Source: Areca catechu
Taxonomy: Eukaryota; Streptophyta; Magnoliopsida; Arecales; Arecaceae
Assembly (NCBI GenBank): GCA_021397845.1
Contig: JAHSVC010000031.1
Location: 868,001-932,000, forward strand
Length of the DNA stretch: 64,000 nucleotides
Direction: 5' to 3'
This document shows, in pieces, positions 10,795 to 22,332 of this stretch (positions are counted from its first letter, which is position 1; every line of letters starts with the position of its first letter). The notes below the pieces were generated by a model, which saw only the letters and a program-made list of their open reading frames with translations, searched no databases and was not told the DNA's origin. The position numbers were made by a program, and so were the translations under genes.

Positions 10795-11199
10795 CAAGAG
10801 GCTTACTTGGTACAACCCATCCCTTGATCTCACCTTCCTGGCCAATGCGGTGAACCAGAATTGATTGGATAACTTGTTGATTCGAGTTAACCCATGACAA
10901 CTAAGGTTAATCAGTCATGACTTGTTATAAGGTGCCCAAGGACCAATTGATCATGAACCCCTCTATAAGATAGTGGGAGGTTTCTTGAATATGTCCATGT
11001 TTTCTCTTAATGTGTCATGATGAATCAAATCCTCTAAATTATTAGGTCCTTCATAAGACAATGTGATGCGGGACTAATATGCATGCAATTCTTTTTGTAT
11101 GTTTTATATGTTGGGTTAGGTGATTAATTTTCGAGTTTCAGATCAAAATTAATTATAGAGAATTTTTTATGAATTTTTGAAGCCAAGCATACAGATTAG

Positions 11200-13686
11200 T
11201 GTAGGATTCGGGAACCAGTGCGGAAGTGTGGATTTCAAAATTTTATGAAATCAGGTCCGAACCCTAATCCCAAAATCTCCTTATTAGCAATTAAAACTGT
11301 AACTACATGCATGTCCAAATTTAAACATGGTTTAGATACTAACCTCAGATCGCTATTTCCAGTCTGATGTAGAAATAAACTCCAAATTGAGTATCCTTGT
11401 GAACACACCAGGCGTCCACTTGTCCGCCCTCCGATGGTGATCCACACGGGCAGATGATCAATACACTGACTCCTTAATTGGGTTCCTTCCAATCAAGCTC
11501 TACCCTAAGAACTTGATATATGGGCTATTGGCTAGGACTCCTCTAGCCAAACTGGGACTAAACCTTCTCTCTTACCCTTCTCCTCGTCTTCTAGCAACTT
11601 TGGCCCCTTAAGACACTCTTGTCTTAAGAATAAGCCCTTGTCCTAAAATGGGACAAGGCTTGTCTTGGAGGGAGAGGAAAATTAAGACAAGATTGTCTTA
11701 AGAATAAGCCCTTGTCCTAAAATGGGACAAGGCTTGTCTTGGAGGGAGAGGAAAATTAAGACAAGATTGTCTTAATGTAAGAAAGAAAGGAGAGGCGCCT
11801 TCTTCCTTTACCGTCAGAGAGTTTCTCTCTGACTCTCCTTCTGTTCTGAGATTCGACAGAGCCTAGGCTCTGTAAAGGAATCAAAGAGGAAAGAGAGGAG
11901 GGGGAAACAGTCTTCTGGAGAGGGAGAAGAAAAAGAAGCAAGGCTTCGCCGTAGAAAATCTGGAATGATTTTCACGGTGAAGTCTTCTCCTTAAATAGGC
12001 GACAGAGAGGCGCCTTCTCACCTGTTAATTATCCTCTCACGTCCCTCTCTCCCTTCTCACGTCCTTTCCCTTTATCTCACGGCCCTTGGGTTTAATCTCA
12101 CGGCCTGTGGGATGGGAAGACGCGAAGAAGGATCGCAAAAAACACAAAAGGGCGCGCGCAGAAAGAAGAGTCGCGCCCCTTCGGTGTTTTTCTTTTTCTT
12201 TTCATGGTAATTCTATTTTTGAAGAGTCCACGCCTAGGTGGACTCTGATCCACGCCTCATCAGCCAAAAGACGCCGACTTCCTTTCTTTTCTCACGCAGA
12301 AACGCCGCTTGGAGAGAGTCCACGCGCGCGTGGACTCTTCTCCTTGCGCGCGCGCGTGGGAAAAGAAGGGAAAGGGCTTAGGTGATGTGGGAAAGGGGTT
12401 TAGCCTCTTAGGTTAGCCCAATTGCTAGCCTATTATTAGCCCAAAGTCTTGAATCTTCAATTAGATTCAAACCGGAAGGAATTTGGATCTAAAAAAGACC
12501 AAATCGGAACCCTAACTCAAATCCGATTCAAGTAGAAGCCATGGTTTGCAACACATGCTAGTGTGTTCATCCGCAAACGAGATTTAATTCCAAATTAAAA
12601 CCTTGATTATCTGTCCTAAGTGTGTGACCCATTGGGTTCCATACTTAGCCAGCAGTGGGTCCGAGTGCAAGTTGACCTAATTTGATCAGAACTCATTCTA
12701 ATCGATTTAGGTCAAATCGAGCTAACTCGAGTCAGTCAATTAGGATTCCTCCTAATTAGTGATCCAATTAAATCATTTTATTTGATCAACCCACAAGACA
12801 AGATTGACGTCTAGCAACGTGTCATGTCTACCCGGAAGATATGGAAATTCTGGTGTAATTCCAAAACTACCCTTCAGTGGAAAGTTCCCGTACAATTCGA
12901 TCCTTCAATCATCTTGCATCCCGAATATAACTATGGATATGGAATCATGTCAAATCCAGTTTATACTCATTCCCAGCTCAGTCATACACTAATGACTCAA
13001 TTAATTCGATATTAGAAATCATTTCTAATATCTGTACTTTGATCAAAGATTTTCTGAATCATCATCTGACCTAATTTGGTTGGATGCAATCTCCTCCTAC
13101 TAGGAGTGATCAATTCCTTGTTGACCTACTCATTTCCTTCATATACAATTCACCACACCCAGCATCAACCTTGTGCATGACCCAGTGTCATGAATGAGAT
13201 TGAACCAAAGCATGGGTTTATGTACATAAGGTTTTATGGCAGTCTCAGGTCATAGGTCTACTTGTACAACTCCCACTATGAGAAACATCTATTGACATGC
13301 AGCTAAGGCTCCATTAGATGTTCTCAAACTGGATCTCTTCAGTGAACTCATTCGCTAATGAGCATCCACATCCTTGTATTAGTGTCTCACACAAGTGACT
13401 GTGAGAGCAGTCACCCTTTTCAGCATACATAAGATGTGCCAGTCTAACCGGAAACCCTGATCCCCAACTTAGGGTTCCTATGACTAGGACTATTCTAGAT
13501 TAGGGTTTTAAGGCCTTAGATCTCACTGGTATGATCTCATCGTAGCCCTACAACCATAGCCCTAATCTATGGGGTTCATCATATAATGACACAGCGAATG
13601 ATGAAAAAATTATTGCCTTTATTAACTTGTCAATTTACAATGGTCTGGGAGATACAAATATTGGCTTATAGGGCATAATCCTTTCA
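11200..13686 (-). repeat. Copia-2 3' LTR (2,487 bp)
   Basis: It starts TGTAGGATTCGGG and ends ...ATAATCCTTTCA. It contains a 74-bp unit present twice in tandem (from about 11621 and 11695), shared with the other LTR. ORFs such as 11235-11492 and 12086-12385 recur in the other LTR and have no recognisable protein match. Confidence 0.94.
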
Positions 13687-13697
13687 ATCTCCCACTT
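13687..13697 (-). other. Polypurine tract of Copia-2
   Basis: The minus strand reads AAGTGGGAGAT directly before the 3' LTR, the usual plus-strand primer form in plant copia elements. The same sequence abuts the Copia-3 LTR at 61699. Confidence 0.75.
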
Positions 13698-13700
13698 GCA

Positions 13701-14087
13701 CTAAAGCCAATCGCTCTTATTCTTTAACCCCATACTGTCGAGGTGGCGATCAAACTCCCGCTGTGGTAGAGCCTTAGTGAACGGGTCTGCTATGTTGTTC
13801 TTTGTATCTACTCTATTGATGCAGACTTCTTGTCTCTCGATTATCTCTCGGACAAGATGGAAGCGTCTCAGAATGTGCTTGGACTTGTGGTGGGCTCTCG
13901 GTTCCTTAGCTTGAGCAACTGCTCCAGTGTTATCACAATAGAGTGGCACCGGGTTTTCAATCTCAGGAACTACTCCCAACTTTGTGATGAATTTCTTCAT
14001 CCAGACAGCTTCCTTGGCGGCTTCACTGACAGCTATGTACTCTGCCTTGGTAGTTGAGTCAGCTACAGTCTGCTGTTTAGTGCTCTT
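13701..14087 (-). pseudogene. Copia-2 RNase H tail, separated from pol by one stop codon
   Basis: This is the in-frame continuation of the polyprotein after the TAG at 14088-14090. It encodes the C-terminal half of RNase H: ADSTTKAEYIA with its acidic residue, LYCDNTGAVAQA, the HHKSKHI histidine segment and the closing NIADPFTKAL block, ending with an SDWL-type C-terminus. The stop replaces a codon that is Trp in Copia-3 and related elements (TGG to TAG). A second Met at 14000 could not give a working enzyme alone. If the stop were read through, the element would have a full-length polyprotein of about 1,296 residues. Confidence 0.88.
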
Positions 14088-17000
14088 CTAACTTACTGCT
14101 CCACCATTCAAGGTAAAGACATACCCTGAAATGGATTTACTATCATCTGGGTCTGATTGAAAACTAGAGTCTGAATAGGCTTCTAGTTTAAGATCAGACC
14201 CTCCGTATATGAGAAAAATATCCTTAGTCCTTCTCAGGTACTTAAGAATATTTTTCACAGCCTTCCAGTGATCCTCTCCTGGATCAGCCTGAAATCTACT
14301 GGCTACACCCAAGGCATATGCCACATCAGGCCTGGTACATAACATAGCATACATAATCGACCCTATAGCCGAAGCATAAGGTATAGAACTCATTCTATTT
14401 CTTTCTTCAGGTGTCTTAGGAGACATCCTCTTAGAAAGACGTATGCCATGACCAATAGGTAAGTAACCTCTTTTACTTTCCTCCATGCTAAATCTCTTTA
14501 GCACCTGGTCAATGTACCTAGACTGGGATAAGCCTAGCATCCTTCTTGATCTTTCCCTATAGATCTTTATACCCAGTATATAGGATGCTTCTCCCAAGTC
14601 TTTCATGGAAAACTGTTTCGATAACCACACTTTGACTGATTGTAACATTGGGATATCATTCCCAATAAGAAGTAAATCATCGACATATAGAACTAAGAAA
14701 ACTATGACACTCTCACTAGTCTTCTTGTACACACAAGGTTCATCCTCATTTTTGAAAAAATCAAATTCTTTGACTGTTTTATCAAATCGGATGTTCCAAC
14801 TCCTTGATGCTTGCTTTAATCCATAAATGGATTTCTTTAGCCTACATACCTGATTAGGTTTAGTCTCCAAGACAAAACCTTCTGGCTGTGACATATAAAC
14901 CTCTTCCTCAAGGAAACCATTGAGGAATGCAGTTTTTACATCCATTTGCCAGATCTCATAGTCATGATATGCTGCTATAGCAAGCATAATCCGAATAGAT
15001 TTGAGCATGGCAACAGGGGAAAATGTTTCATCATAATCTATTCCCTGTTTTTGTCTGAAACCCTTAGCCACCAATCTGGCTTTATAAGTTTCAACTTGGC
15101 CATCTGCCCCATTCTTCCTTTTATAGACCCATTTACACCCAATAGGGTTAATACCCTCTGGTGCATCAACCAAAGACCATACTTGGTTGACATACATGGA
15201 GTCCATCTCGGATCTCATGGCTTCCAGCCATCTGTCTGAGTCTCTACTCATGACTGCTTCCGTATAGGTTAGAGGCTCATCATTTTGAATGATTTGGGCT
15301 TCATTATTTTCAATTATGAACCCATACCTCTCAGGTGCTTGTTGCACCCTATCAGACCTACGGATAAGAGTGTGTTCAGGTTCTATATTAACTATGTTGT
15401 TACTTGACTGAGATGTGTCTATTTGTTGAATTTCATTAAGTTCGATATTTCTACCAGTGCCCTTTTGTAGGATGAATTCTTTTTCCATAAAAGTGGCATG
15501 CCTACTGACCAAAACCTTTTGCTCAGTAGGGTGGTAGAACAGATATCCTATACTATCTCTAGGATATCCGATAAATAGACATTTGTCTGCTCTAGCATCT
15601 AGTTTATGTCCAAAATTTCTTTTTACATAGGCTGGACATCCCCATATCTTAATATACTTAAGATTGGGCTTCTTACCTCTCCATAATTCATATGGAGTGC
15701 TAGAGACAGTTTTAGATGGTACTCTATTCAAGATATAAGTTGCTGTTTCCAAAGCATATCCCCAGAAAGAAAAAGGTAACTCCATGAAGCACATCATGGA
15801 CCGTACCATATCCAATAAAGTACGATTCCTCCTTTCAGCAACACCATTTAATTGTGGTGTGTAAGGAGGAGTCCATTCAGAGATGATCCCCTTATCTTTA
15901 AGGTGATCAAGAAACTCAGTGGATAAGTACTCACCTCCTCTATCTGATCGGAGGATCTTTATACTTTTTCCTGTCTGTTTCTCTACCATACTTTGATACT
16001 CTAAAAATTTTTCAAAAGCATCAGACTTATGTTTCATTAGATACACAAATCCATACCTTGAAAAATCATCAGTAAATGTGATGAAGTATGAGTATCCACC
16101 ATAGGCTTGAGTTGTCATAGGCCCACATACATCTGTGTGTATGAGTCCTAATAACTCTTTTGTCATTTCTCCATGTCGACTAAATGGAGTCTTGGTCATT
16201 TTACCCATGAGACATGATTCACAAGTTCCTAATGACTCATAGTCATAAGGATCAAAGAAATTTTCTTTGTGTAACTTGTTAATCCTAGTCTCACTAATAT
16301 GTCCAAGTCGACAATGCCAAAGTAAGGTATTGTTAACATCATCTCTTTTCCGTTTGTTAGAAACATGAAAAATATTGTCATTAGTGGAAAGAGTTAATAG
16401 ACCATTGCAGAATATGCCATAACATATAATTTCATTAGATAAAGAAATTGAGCAGCCACTGCTCATTACATTCATAGTATATCCTTGTTTAAGTAACAAG
16501 GGTACAGATATGATATTTCTAATGATTTTTGGCATATAGTAACAATCCCTTAGCTCCAAGATCTTCCCTGAAGGTAACTTCAAAGCATAAGTCCCTACAG
16601 CTTCTGCTTGGATGGGGTCCCCTCCAGCACCGTAGAGCTCAAAGTTACCTTCCTTCAATACTTTAAGCCCCTGAAGTCCCTGCAATGATTTGCAGATGTT
16701 ATGACCACAGGCGGTATCCAACACCCAAGTATTTGAAATGGAAGAATCCAATGACAAAATAGTATGAACTTCTTTCATACCTTTTGGTGCCTCTGATGCA
16801 CCAGGCTTCACACTTGCAAGGTAAACCTTGCAGTTCCTTTTCCAATGACCCGGCTTGCCACAATGAAAGCAGGTCATCTGTCCGGAGGCGTTCTTTCCTT
16901 TCTTCTTCTTAATGCCCCCTTTGGGATTCATCCTCTTACTGGAACCCTTTTTGCCTGTCTTCTTCTTATCCACAAGAAGAACTGGAGCCTTATTTTTCTT

Positions 17001-17591
17001 TACATGGCTCTCTGCTGTCTTCAACATATTCAACAGCTCAGGCAAGGAAGAATTAAGTTTGTTCATATGGTAATTAAGAACAAACTGTGAAAATGACTCT
17101 GGGAGTGATTGCAAGATCAAGTCTTGATTCAACTCCCCATCCATTACAAAACCTAATTGACCTAATCGAGTGATTAGATCAATTATCTTTAATACATGAT
17201 CTTGTACTGATGTACCTTCTATCATCCTTGCACGGAATAACTGCTTAGATATTTCATATCTAGCAGTTCTACTGTGTTCTCCATAAAGCTCTTTTAAATT
17301 GAGCAGTATGGAGTTAGTATCCATGCTATCATGCTGCCTCTGCAACTCGTTAGTCATAGAGGCAAGCATAACACATTTGACAGTAAGTGAGTCATTTTGC
17401 CACATATTATATGTGGTCTTCTCCTCTTGCGAGGCATCTTCCCTTGGTGGTTCCAAAATTGGGATATCAAGAATATAGGAAATTCTTTCTTGACTGAGTA
17501 CTATTTTCAAATTTCTCAGCCAATCAACATAATTAGGCCCAGTCAATTTGTTGGCATCTAAAATACTACGGAGTGAGAGTGAAGAGGCCAT
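14088..17591 (-). CDS. Copia-2 gag-pol polyprotein (1,167 codons, ends early in RNase H)
   Basis: The domains in order are those of Ty1/copia. Gag helical domain, about residues 10-205 (LTGPNYVDWLRNLKIVL, then a Lys-rich stretch). CCHC zinc knuckle 241-254 (CFHCGKPGHWKRNC). Aspartic protease with D293 (WVLDTACGH). Pre-integrase zinc region around 425-470 (LWHCRLGH...CESCLMGK). Integrase core with HTDVCGP, SDRGGEY and the E of GVAERRNRT, about 485-610. Reverse transcriptase, about 825-1070, with YVDDLLLIGND. First RNase H acidic motif (EAYSDSSFQSD). The product would make particles, cleave itself, copy RNA and integrate cDNA. Only the stop at 14088-14090 prevents completion. The start at 17591 (MASSLSLRSIL) matches the gag start of related elements such as F(+). 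An 1,140-nt leader precedes it. Confidence 0.93.
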   Translation of the reverse strand: MASSLSLRSILDANKLTGPNYVDWLRNLKIVLSQERISYILDIPILEPPREDASQEEKTTYNMWQNDSLTVKCVMLASMTNELQRQHDSMDTNSILLNLKELYGEHSRTARYEISKQLFRARMIEGTSVQDHVLKIIDLITRLGQLGFVMDGELNQDLILQSLPESFSQFVLNYHMNKLNSSLPELLNMLKTAESHVKKNKAPVLLVDKKKTGKKGSSKRMNPKGGIKKKKGKNASGQMTCFHCGKPGHWKRNCKVYLASVKPGASEAPKGMKEVHTILSLDSSISNTWVLDTACGHNICKSLQGLQGLKVLKEGNFELYGAGGDPIQAEAVGTYALKLPSGKILELRDCYYMPKIIRNIISVPLLLKQGYTMNVMSSGCSISLSNEIICYGIFCNGLLTLSTNDNIFHVSNKRKRDDVNNTLLWHCRLGHISETRINKLHKENFFDPYDYESLGTCESCLMGKMTKTPFSRHGEMTKELLGLIHTDVCGPMTTQAYGGYSYFITFTDDFSRYGFVYLMKHKSDAFEKFLEYQSMVEKQTGKSIKILRSDRGGEYLSTEFLDHLKDKGIISEWTPPYTPQLNGVAERRNRTLLDMVRSMMCFMELPFSFWGYALETATYILNRVPSKTVSSTPYELWRGKKPNLKYIKIWGCPAYVKRNFGHKLDARADKCLFIGYPRDSIGYLFYHPTEQKVLVSRHATFMEKEFILQKGTGRNIELNEIQQIDTSQSSNNIVNIEPEHTLIRRSDRVQQAPERYGFIIENNEAQIIQNDEPLTYTEAVMSRDSDRWLEAMRSEMDSMYVNQVWSLVDAPEGINPIGCKWVYKRKNGADGQVETYKARLVAKGFRQKQGIDYDETFSPVAMLKSIRIMLAIAAYHDYEIWQMDVKTAFLNGFLEEEVYMSQPEGFVLETKPNQVCRLKKSIYGLKQASRSWNIRFDKTVKEFDFFKNEDEPCVYKKTSESVIVFLVLYVDDLLLIGNDIPMLQSVKVWLSKQFSMKDLGEASYILGIKIYRERSRRMLGLSQSRYIDQVLKRFSMEESKRGYLPIGHGIRLSKRMSPKTPEERNRMSSIPYASAIGSIMYAMLCTRPDVAYALGVASRFQADPGEDHWKAVKNILKYLRRTKDIFLIYGGSDLKLEAYSDSSFQSDPDDSKSISGYVFTLNGGAVS

Positions 17592-17782
17592 TTATCTACA
17601 TTTAAACAAAGAACAATACATAAGCAAACAACCATGAAATGATAATATATAATTAAATTAGGATTTTAATTCAATTATGTCTCCCACTATTTTATCGAGC
17701 ATCATAACCCTCTATACGATGATCGAGAAAACCATAATTAGTTTTCTTAGTTGGGTTGAGATCCCAATCCCTTATAAAAGAC

Positions 17783-18081
17783 CTTGTATGTACACAACAA
17801 ATCTTATATGAGTTCATAGGTAGGAAAACTCTCTCCAATTGTAAACCGTACAATTCTCAACTTATCCCGGCCTCTAAAATATTAATAGCCTTGTGTGTAC
17901 ACAACAAACTATAATATTTCAGTTAAGTAAGACCCTTCATAGCCATACAGTCATGACTTTAATAGTAATACCCTTGTGTGTACACAACAAAATATTATAT
18001 TAAATCATGCCATAAACAAATAATTGTATTAGGCCAAAATTGTGTTAGTCACCATATTAGGTCTTGTGTGTACACAACAAA
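17783..18081 (-). repeat. Four spaced copies of a 19-bp motif in the Copia-2 leader
   Basis: CTTGTGTGTACACAACAAA occurs at 17890-17908, 17973-17991 and 18063-18081, with one substituted copy at 17783-17801. Start spacing is 107, 83 and 90 bp. Each holds the 10-bp palindrome TGTGTACACA (imperfect in the first copy). The interval sequences are not repeats of each other. It lies between PBS and gag, so the motifs would be in the genomic RNA. Confidence 0.85.
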
Positions 18082-18225
18082 CCTAGTATAGATCGTAACA
18101 TAATAATGACCTATCATGAAGGAAGGCCAATAATAGTATTTTAACACCAAGCATGTTAGTCAAGAATTAAATCAATCAGATCGGCCAGGCTAGTGGAAGA
18201 GATGTGGGGGTCCCCCCGTTGCTTT

Positions 18226-18320
18226 CCTAGACACCAATTTAAAATTGGCCAGGTCAGTCAACGGAACCAATTAAAAACCACGATTCCCTTTACCTTCCCA
18301 GAACCACCTTTCTAGACACC
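18226..18320 (-). other. Shared leader module, Copia-2 copy
   Basis: Sense direction: GTGTCTAGA (18311-18320 region) then CCTGGCCAAT...ATTGGTGTCTAGG (18226-18253). The layout is the same as in Copia-1 and in the gypsy leaders. Confidence 0.7.
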
Positions 18321-18732
18321 GAAATGACTAATTATCCATCATGACTAATAATGCTTATCGGTTAACTATACTATCACTTAATATAATTTTTAAGAGGGAT
18401 TTATGCAATGCCAGCACATTCAATTAAAAGCTGTCACATATATTAATACATGCTTTAAACTAAGCAAATATGTGAAATGTGTGCCATCATACTAGGACAA
18501 CCATTTACCACATAATGGATACACCATTATGCCAGGGCAACCTTATTTCAGTATGATGGCTCCAGGGCTAATCATATCTCTAAGACAATTAGGGTTTCAG
18601 TGAAAAACCCTAACTGGTGGCAATCATCAAACTCATGTTCAATCAAAGACATGCATTGTGCATCAATATAAAAACTTTAACATGATACTACATCATGAAT
18701 TGAACTGCATAAGTTTTAATCCTAATAAGGAG

Positions 18733-18744
18733 GCTCTGATACCA
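18733..18744 (-). other. PBS of Copia-2
   Basis: The minus strand reads TGGTATCAGAGC (initiator tRNA-Met type), one base from the 5' LTR at 18746. Confidence 0.94.
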
Positions 18745-19534
18745 CTGTAGGATTCGGGAACCAGTGCGGAAGTGTGGATTTCAAAATTTTATGAAATCAG
18801 GTCCGAACCCTAATCCCAAAATCTCCTTATTAGCAATTAAAACTGTAACTACATGCATGTCCAAATTTAAACATGGTTTAGATACTAACCTCAGATCGCT
18901 ATTTCCAATCTGATGTAGAAATAAACTCCAAATTGAGTAACCTTTTGAACACACCAGGCGTCCACTTGTCCGCCCTCCGATGGTGATCCACACGGGCAGA
19001 TGATCAAGACACTGACTCCTTAATTGGGTTCCTTCCAATCAAGCTCTACCCTAAGAACTTGATATATGGGCTATTGGCTAGGACTCCTCTAGCCAAACTG
19101 GGACTAAACCTTCTCTCTTACCCTTCTCCTCGTCTTCTAGCAACTTTGGCCCCTTAAGACACTCTTGTCTTAAGAATAAGCCCTTGTCCTAAAATGGGAC
19201 AAGGCTTGTCTTGGAGGGAGAGGAAAATTAAGACAAGATTGTCTTAAGAATAAGCCCTTGTCCTAAAATGGGACAAGGCTTGTCTTGGAGGGAGAGGAAA
19301 ATTAAGACAAGATTGTCTTAATGTAAGAAAGAAAGGAGAGGCGCCTTCTTCCTTTACCGTCGGAGAGTTTCTCTCTGACTCTCCTTCTGTTCTGAGATTC
19401 GATAGAGCCTAGGCTCTGTAAAGGAATCAAAGAGGAAAGAGAGGAGGGGGAAACAGTCTTCTGGAGAGGGAGAAGAAAAAGAAGCAAGGCTTCACCATAG
19501 AAAATCTGGAATGATTTTCACGGTGAAGTCTTCT

Positions 19535-19544
19535 CCTTAAATAG
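19535..19544 (-). promoter_or_regulatory. Putative TATA box of Copia-2 5' LTR
   Basis: The minus strand reads CTATTTAAGG. It lies in the part of the LTR where Copia-1 and Copia-3 also have TATA-like sequences. Confidence 0.55.
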
Positions 19545-20349
19545 GCGACAGAGAGGCACCTTCTCACCTGTTAATTATCCTCTCACGTCCCTCTCTCCCT
19601 TCTCACATCCTTTCCCTTTATCTCACGGCCCTTGGGTTTAATCTCACGGCCTGTGGGATGGGAAGACGCGAAGAAGGATCGCGAAAAACACAGAAGGGCG
19701 CGCGCAGAAAGAAGAGTCGCGCCCCTTCGGTGTTTTTCCTTTTCTTTTCACGGTAATTCTATTTTTGAAGAGTCCACGCCTAGGTGGACTCTGATCCATG
19801 CCTCATCAGCCAAAAGACGCCGACTTCCTTTCTTTTCTCACGCAGAAACATCGCTTGGAGAGAGTCCACGCGCGCGTGGACTCTTCTCCTTGCGCGCGCG
19901 CGTGGGAAAAGAAGGGAAAGGGCTTAGGCGATGTGGGAAATGGGTTTAGCCTCTTAGGTTAGCCCAATTGCTAGCCTATTATTAGCCCAAAGTCTTGAAT
20001 CTTCAATTAGATTCAAACCGGAAGGAATTTGGATCTAAAAAAGACCAAATCGGAACCCTAACTCAAATCCGATTCAAGTAGAAGCCATGGTTTGCAACAC
20101 ATGCTAGTGTGTTCATCCGCAAACGAGATTTAATTCCAAATTAAAACCTTGATTATCTGTCCTATGTGTGTGACCCATTGGGTTCCATACTTAGCCAGCA
20201 GTGGGTCCGAGTGCAAGTTGACCTAATTTGATCAGAACTCATTCTAATCGATTTAGGTCAAATCGAGCTAACTCGAGTCAGTCAATTAGGACTCCTCCTA
20301 ATTAGTGATCCAATTAAATCATTTAATTTGATCAACCCACAAGACAAGA

Positions 20350-20372
20350 TTGACGTCTAGCAACGTGTCATG
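20350..20372 (-). promoter_or_regulatory. Conserved TGACGTC / ACGTGTCA block in U3
   Basis: A TGACGTC core and an ACGTGTCA core lie about 5 bp apart and are kept in all Angela-like LTRs here (2108-2130, 12804-12826, 60797-60819; Copia-3 has ACGTATCA). They resemble bZIP binding sites of the TGACG and ABRE kinds, known to drive stress-responsive plant LTRs. The regulatory role is inferred. Confidence 0.5.
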
Positions 20373-22332
20373 TCTACCCAGAAGATATGGAAATTCTGGT
20401 GTAATTCCAAAACTACCCTTCAGTGGAAAGTTCCCGTACAATTCGATCCTTCAATCATCTTCCATCCCGAATATAACTATGGATATGGAATCATGTCAAA
20501 TCCAGTTTATACTCATTCCCAGCTCAGTTATACACTAATTATTCAATTAATTCGATATTAGAAATCATTTCTAATATCTGTACTTTGATCAAAGATTTCC
20601 TGAATCATCATCTGACCTAATTGGCTGGATGCAATCTCCTCCTACTAGGAGTGATCAATTCCTTGTTGACCTACTCATTTCCTTCATATACAATTCACCA
20701 CACCCAGCATCAACCTTGTGCATGACCCAGTGTCATGAATGAGATTGAACCAAAGCATGGGTTCATGTACATAAGGTTTTATGGCAGTCTCAGGTCATAG
20801 GACTACTTGTACAACTCCCACTATGAGAAACATCTATTGACATGCAGCTAAGGCTCCATTAGATGTTCTCAAACTGGATCTCTTCAGTGAACTCATTCGC
20901 TAATGAGCACCCACATCCTTGTATTAGTGTCTCACACAAGTGACTGTTAGAGCAGTCACCCTTTTCAGCATACATAGGATGTGCCAGTCTAACCGGAAAC
21001 CCTGATCCCCAACTCAGGGTTCCTATGACTAGGAATATTCTAGATTAGGGTTTTAAGGCCTTAGATCTCACTGGTATGATCTCATCATATCCCTACAACC
21101 ATAGCCCTAATCTATGGGGTTCATCATATAATGACACAGCGAATGATGAAAAAATTATTGCCTTTATTAACTTGTCAATTTACAATGGTCTGGGAGATAC
21201 AAATATTGGCTTATAGGGCATAATCCTTTCAATTAGAACCTAGAAAAGTGCTAAAGAGGGATCACCAGGGCTGAGAAGCCTCGGTTAGGGCAAGTTCTCC
21301 TACAATATAAAGACTGGAGGTAGAGAGGGTGTACTTGACAATGTCTGAAGTGTCCGGTAAAGATTACAGTGAAGGGATCTCTCGTTCCTCGATGGATGCA
21401 GCCTGGAAAATCGAGCCAAAGACCCGTGGATACCCGGCTTTCTGGTCGGTGGTCTGATTAAGGATTGGCTAGAGTCGTTGGATTCGTAGGAACTCGGGAA
21501 CCTACAAACGACTTGTCAGGGGTTATAAAACTCAAAGGAAATCAAGAAAATAAAGGAAAATAGCAAAGGGAAGAAAGTTTTGGAGGGGGCTGGAAGGATG
21601 GTTGGCCGCAGGAAGATGGTTGCAAACACCGTGAAGAAGAACTCTCAACCCCTTTATGCATACAGCAGGGTAATCACACAAAGCAATATAAGAACTCAAG
21701 ATTTATTTCATATCAAAATCAAGCTTCATACAAGAGGCTAGGGTCCCTTAAATGTTCCCTTAACCTTGGGCCCCAAGTAAGGGTACTTTAGACTTTACAT
21801 AGGACTCCTTCTCCCTTTCAAACCCTAACTAGGAATACAAGGCAACCTAGGTAGAAATCCCTAAAGCACTTGGACTCGCTCTCCTTGTCTTGGTCGGCCA
21901 AAGGGGTGACCATAAGTGGCTAACCAAGAGGAGGGTAAACCTAAGGAGTGGCACCCTAATTCCTCTTCCTGGGCCTGGGCTGGCCCTGTTTGCTTCTGGC
22001 TGGATCAGGGCTTCATGTTTGTTCCTATTTTCATTTTCTCCTCCTGGGATCTTCAGGTCTTTAAGTTGGGTTGGATCTTGGCTCAACTTCCATGTCTTCA
22101 ATTAGGTTGGACTTGGTCTTCACTTGTATGATGTGGACTTGAGTCTTCGATATGCTTGGACAGGACTCAAAAAAATAAAATTAGCTCGATATGAGCTGAC
22201 TAATACTGAATTGAACTAGCTCAACATAAGCTGACTAATTACAGGACTCAAATAAAATAACTCAGCTGGACTAAAATTTATTACTGTGGACTTGAATGTC
22301 AATTAAGTGATCCATAGAGGGTTGAGAAGCCT

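Larger units (their letters stand above)
11200..21231 (-). mobile_element. Copia-2, near-complete Angela-like Ty1/copia element
   Basis: This 10,032-bp insertion is flanked by perfect ATTAG duplications (11195-11199, 21232-21236). On the minus strand it reads 5' LTR 18746-21231, PBS 18733-18744, leader, polyprotein 17591-13701 (one internal stop), purine-rich tract 13687-13697, 3' LTR 11200-13686. The two LTRs differ by only scattered changes (roughly 1-2% by eye), so insertion was fairly recent. The gag N-terminus, polyprotein layout and long LTRs suggest the Angela/Tork group. It lies within the Gypsy-B 3' LTR. Confidence 0.94.
18746..21231 (-). repeat. Copia-2 5' LTR (2,486 bp)
   Basis: It has the same TG...CA termini as the 3' LTR and the same tandem 74-bp duplication (about 19167-19315). 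Differences from the 3' LTR are isolated substitutions and single-base gaps. This copy carries the promoter used for minus-strand transcription. Confidence 0.94.

Noticed and set aside
10725..11063. Assigning this stretch to Gypsy-B or element C
   Set aside because: It aligns in order with the leader of F(-) (about 46970-46700 and 43286-43240, minus) and continues at 37184, so it belongs to Copia-F(+).
12086..12385. ORFs conserved between the two Copia-2 LTRs (for example 12086-12385 and 19632-19949)
   Set aside because: Their conservation only reflects recent LTR identity; they are antisense to the element and unlike any known retrotransposon protein.
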